Assembly: GCA_029449235.1 (NCBI GenBank)
Contig: JANATG010000017.1
Span: 62,501 to 82,500 of the forward strand
DNA length: 20,000 nt
Direction: 5' to 3'
Source of the DNA: Linnemannia schmuckeri
Lineage: Eukaryota; Mortierellomycota; Mortierellomycetes; Mortierellales; Mortierellaceae
Both the position numbers and the translations under genes were made by a program. The notes beneath the pieces were generated by a model that searched no databases, was not told the origin of the DNA, and was given only the letters and a program-made list of their open reading frames with translations. Below, piece by piece: positions 16,900-20,000 of the stretch; the first letter of the stretch is position 1, and each line of letters starts with the position of its first letter.

Positions 16900-19378
16900 A
16901 TGAAATCATTCAAAGCCTATCTTGCCGAAGACAACCACAACCATCTCGACTTCGAGAAACAATACACATGTTTTGCTGCCTATCTTGGCAGACAAAGGCA
17001 AAGTGGCGATAAGTCCGCTCTACAGTATGTCATCAATCTCAAGCAACTAAGACATGAATACGACGAGCATTTACTACAAATCACAGTCAGTATTTCACGC
17101 ACTTCGGCCAGTAACATTGTGAACAATTCCGTTGAGCAGTATGCGTCAGGTAAGAACGATTCATAAATCTTGATCTCTGGGCCACTTTATTGCATTTGAT
17201 CGCTAACCTATCCACATGCAAAATAAACATCTTAGATGCGATTGAAAAAATCAGACATAACACAGCTAGTTCAACGATAACAGCTACATTGTCCGATTTT
17301 GAAGGGAGGATCCTAGACTCGGAAGGTATGTTGCCAAAGCACAACAAGTAATGATCTTCACTTGTGATAGTATCCTAGTATGACAGTTTCTCACACGATG
17401 CCACCATTCTCACGCGTCGCCACCATTCTCACGCATTGCCATCATTCCTACGCCTCCATCACTGTGCCCCTGTACACTAGTATAAATACCCCATCTCTCT
17501 GCCCCTCTTGCTCCACCCTTGCCCTTGTACCTCTCTGTTTCTTCACTTATAACCTCTGGCTCTGTTTCTATTACCTCGCTGCTTAATGCATGACCATTTT
17601 CTCACGATGCTCTTTACATTCAATACTTGCATGACTGATGACCGAATAGGACCATCGTTACCATCATTTTCAGCTGCTCGCACCCCACTACATGACCGAG
17701 GATCGGGATCATCATCACCAACACTGTCACCTCCTCGCCGTCCGCTCTTTGATGTCGATAGCGATGAGAATGAACGAGAACAAGATGAGGTCGCCGATGG
17801 AGAAGCTGCTATCAACGTTTTGGACGGTCACGAGGAGGAGTCAGGCGATAAAAGGGCAGAAACGGATGGACGACCTTCCAATAACATTTTCGATGGACCA
17901 GTAGCAGCAGCTGAAACTGGAGATATGTCCTGGATTCAACTGTTACCCGCATTCACATTCAGTCTCCCGCTGACCAAAGACTGGGGACCTCAGGTGACAG
18001 AGGCCTACAACAAGATCAAGAAGAAGAAGTCTTTGAACTACAAACAAGTAGATGAGATTGCGTAAGTACTTTTTTTGCTCCAGGAAAATAAGGTCTATGT
18101 TCAAACGAAACTATACAAACTTATCGGCATGATACTTTGTCAATCTAGTCTACTCTCTGGTGTGCTGCATTTCGATGAAAAGCATGCTGGCTTTCAAGCC
18201 GCCGAGATGTCGGCTATCACCAATGAAATCCTCCATCGGTTCTATACCAGGGATCTTCAAGAGGAGGATTTAAAGCGGTCCGTCGAAGCAGCGGCGCTCT
18301 GGGGTACCTGGGTGCAGGTTTGTCATTGTGGTTGTTGATTTTTTTGTTTGAGCTAATGTGCAACGATAAACACTAATATCTTCATTTTCTTCGGTTCGAC
18401 TATGTAGAAGTGGGGATCAATGAATCTATTGGGTTGCCTTTCTAAAGAGTTTGGAGATACTGACGAAGCCGAAATCGATATAGGTCCAGTTATTGATCTG
18501 ATAATGGATTCCTACAGCACGTGCCGACAAAACGACACATTACCTGTCTTGTACGTGGCTCTGTATGTGTTCCGACACTTCAATACGTGGAGCAAGCTTG
18601 AAAGTGAGAGTGACGCCATGTCGTCTGTTATCGTGCCGATTTTACGCGAGTTTATGGATATTCAAGGCCATATTCAATTCAAATGGTAAGGTCCTCTATC
18701 CGATTGTCGATATATCATTTGATAGCGTGAGTTGATAGATGTTTGATCTAATTATCGCCATTTCTTTTCCACAGCCTTAACTCTGCATCAACTGCGGGCG
18801 AGAACAGGAAAGCTGCCTTGGATCAGGATGGGCAAGCTAGGCAGCCAGACATCGTAGGCCGCACGGAGGAAGGTCATGAGGCATATTACGGAGAGCTAAA
18901 GGGTATGCACCCCTCGACACTGTCCAGGAACGCCGATACTCTCAGGATTGCAATCTTTACCAAAGATAGTCTTGATGAGCTTCTTCGAGTCCTGGAAGTG
19001 GATCTGCCACTCATAAGCTTTCGATCGGTCGGCCCTGACGTAGTGTTCTTCCTTGGTGCAAAAATTACCAACACCGTTGTCCATACAAGGATCTCGAACC
19101 TTAAGATGCCGACCTGTTTGTCCGAGCTTAGATTGCTGGATCAAACGTTTTTTTTCAGGCTGTTCCAGATTCGGTCGTTAGTCCTGATTACCAGCGCGCG
19201 TTTGAAGCAAAAGCGACGGGAGCCTATAGGAGACAATAATCCGTTCCCGACACTGGCCACACCTCTTCGAAACGTGGCACTGGGTATTCAGTCCAAGGGG
19301 AATTTGGTCAAACGCAAGGGCAAACAGATCATGGAGCTGAAGGAAGCCAAGCGCAGCAAAGATACAGTGGAGGCCTGA
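16900..19378 (+). CDS. Uncharacterised protein with PD-(D/E)XK-type motif
   Basis: I do not recognise the family. Exons 16900-17149, 17236-17325, 17650-18061, 18149-18317, 18408-18685 and 18775-19378 (introns 86, 324, 87, 90 and 89 nt, GT-AG) give 1803 nt, 600 aa without a stop. Residues 1-113 look helical. Residues 114-190 are a Ser/Pro and acidic linker. Residues 195-400 form a helical domain with KDWGPQVTEAYNKIKKKK and LPVLYVALYVFRHF. Residues 423-443 contain QPDIVGRT and then YYGELKG: P424-D425, E440 and K442, the spacing of a PD-(D/E)XK nuclease core. The tail is basic (KRKGKQ, KEAKRSK), perhaps nuclear. It is divergent from the Crinkler gene, whose nuclease has the related D...QxK site. 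The start is uncertain: an out-of-frame ATG lies at 16890 and an in-frame TGA at 16891, so an upstream non-coding exon is possible. Confidence 0.75.
17398..17456 (+). repeat. Promoter-type motif copies inside intron 2
   Basis: Three near copies, GATGCCACCATTCTCACGC, GTCGCCACCATTCTCACGC and ATTGCCATCATTCCTACGCC, recur with a period of about 19 nt inside the 324-nt intron 2 of the plus-strand gene. They are variants of the motif arrayed in the shared promoter. Confidence 0.75.
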
Positions 19379-19427
19379 ATAGCACGGATAACTATGCGAG
19401 AAAAGTTATTTCCTCACCTAGCGGCGG

Positions 19428-19433
19428 AATAAA
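19428..19433 (+). promoter_or_regulatory. Polyadenylation signal AATAAA
   Basis: AATAAA lies about 50 nt after the TGA stop of the plus-strand gene (19376-19378). Confidence 0.5.
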
Positions 19434-19449
19434 AATATGGTGTAATTGG

Positions 19450-19457
19450 TGACGTCA
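19450..19457. promoter_or_regulatory. Second CRE palindrome TGACGTCA
   Basis: A second perfect TGACGTCA, inside GTGACGTCACGCGTGCGCC, lies just past the 3' end of the plus-strand gene. No gene start is visible close by in the window, so its role is unclear. Confidence 0.35.
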
Positions 19458-19829
19458 CGCGTGCGCCTTCCATCGTATTCTCGACCCCTTAAGCGAATTA
19501 TGAGACAGACATTTATTCGCGCGTCTGGCACACGTTGGATGAACACTTCGCTACCACAAGCCAGTCGACACACGTAAAAAATCCAAGAACAATAATGGTT
19601 TTATCCTTAGGCAACTAGGTAGGCTTGCATCCACGTGACATAAACACAGCATATACGATGGAAAGAAGGACAACAACATCTGCAGAAATCATAATTGAGA
19701 CCTGTTTGGCTTCAGTTAGTATGGTGTATGGCAATTGTCGCCAAACACAACCATCATTCATACACTGCCTTAAGTAAAGCGGCGCAAGAGACACAAGAGA
19801 AGAATAGAAAAAGAGAGATGTTCTTTCGA
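19458..19829. other. rDNA-type spacer remnant
   Basis: No protein gene is seen. A 27-nt piece (19539-19565) matches 28S ATGAACGCTTGGCTGCCACAAGCCAGT with about four changes. TTGTCGCCAAACA (about 19735) and a CCATACAC on the minus strand (about 19725) resemble the spacer and 5S start seen at 1070-1110. A degraded 28S-5S spacer is therefore likely, but no intact 5S remains. Confidence 0.45.
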
Positions 19830-19984
19830 ACAAATCTATAGAACAATGGGCTTAATCAGCAGATCGTAGCAACAAGGCTACTCTGCTGCTTACAATGCCT
19901 TCAGTATGATAGGGAGCCGACATCGAAGGATCAAAAAGCAACGTCGCTATGAACGCTTGGCTGCCACAAGCCAGTCATCCCTGT
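19830..19984 (-). pseudogene. 28S rRNA 3' relic with internal deletion
   Basis: The minus strand shows the 28S end (ATTAAGCCCATTGTTC...GATTTGT) and its 3' ETS, as at 1541. About 420 nt equivalent to 1610-2031 are missing: CTTACAAT joins directly to GCCTTCAGTATGAT. It also lacks two bases in GCTGA(GA)TTAAGC and two in GATAGG(AA)GAGCC. It reaches slightly further 5' than the left copy (CCAGTCATCCCTGT) before similarity is lost. This is clearly a dead copy. Confidence 0.9.
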
Positions 19985-20000
19985 CAGTTGTCACTCCTTC

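Noticed and set aside
18075..18148. Exon 4 of the plus-strand gene beginning near 18084
   Set aside because: Acceptors at 18083 and 18092 put the exon in the wrong frame. The acceptor at 18148 keeps the frame and gives a normal 87-nt intron.

Overview
The window looks like nuclear DNA of an early-diverging fungus, probably Mucoromycota or Mortierellomycota. The reasons are short GT-AG introns of about 60 to 130 nt, a Crinkler-type effector header, a single-exon F-box protein, and fungal-type 28S and 5S rRNA sequence. I cannot name the species from the sequence alone.

Layout. Positions 1-2112 are an rDNA piece read on the minus strand: the last ~570 nt of 28S (2112 to 1541), its 3' external spacer, a complete-looking 5S gene (1082 to 966) with a T6 terminator, then spacer with no convincing gene. 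Positions 2151-8476 hold a Helitron-type transposon. Its apparently separate open frames join through four introns into one uninterrupted 1717-residue Rep-helicase, and one of these introns is filled with telomere-like (T)nAGGG repeats. Short AGCCACA arrays lie on both sides of the gene. An F-box protein gene follows at 8738-10498, then a frameshifted and truncated Tc1/mariner-like transposase fragment (about 10863-11338) and a ~310 bp (TG)n tract (about 12003-12312).

Positions 12475-19378 carry two divergent multi-exon genes. The minus-strand gene (15853 to 12475, six exons, 972 aa) is a full-length Crinkler effector with a ubiquitin-like header, a P-loop NTPase and a PD-(D/E)XK nuclease. 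The plus-strand gene (16900 to 19378, six exons, 600 aa) is an unrecognised protein that also shows a P-D...E-x-K nuclease-type motif. They share a ~1 kb intergenic region with a perfect TGACGTCA palindrome, oppositely oriented arrays of a GCCACCACTCCCACGC-like motif, and a 168-bp-period tandem duplication. In all three multi-exon models the exon lengths sum to a multiple of three with no internal stop, which supports the splicing.

At the right edge (19830-19984, minus strand) is a second 28S 3' piece with a ~420 nt internal deletion, and a 27 nt 28S scrap lies at 19539-19565. The transposon and effector block is therefore bracketed by rDNA fragments in the same orientation, as if an accessory island had grown inside or next to an rDNA array. 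The strongest candidate for an undescribed system is the divergent pair of nuclease-like genes with its symmetrical shared promoter.
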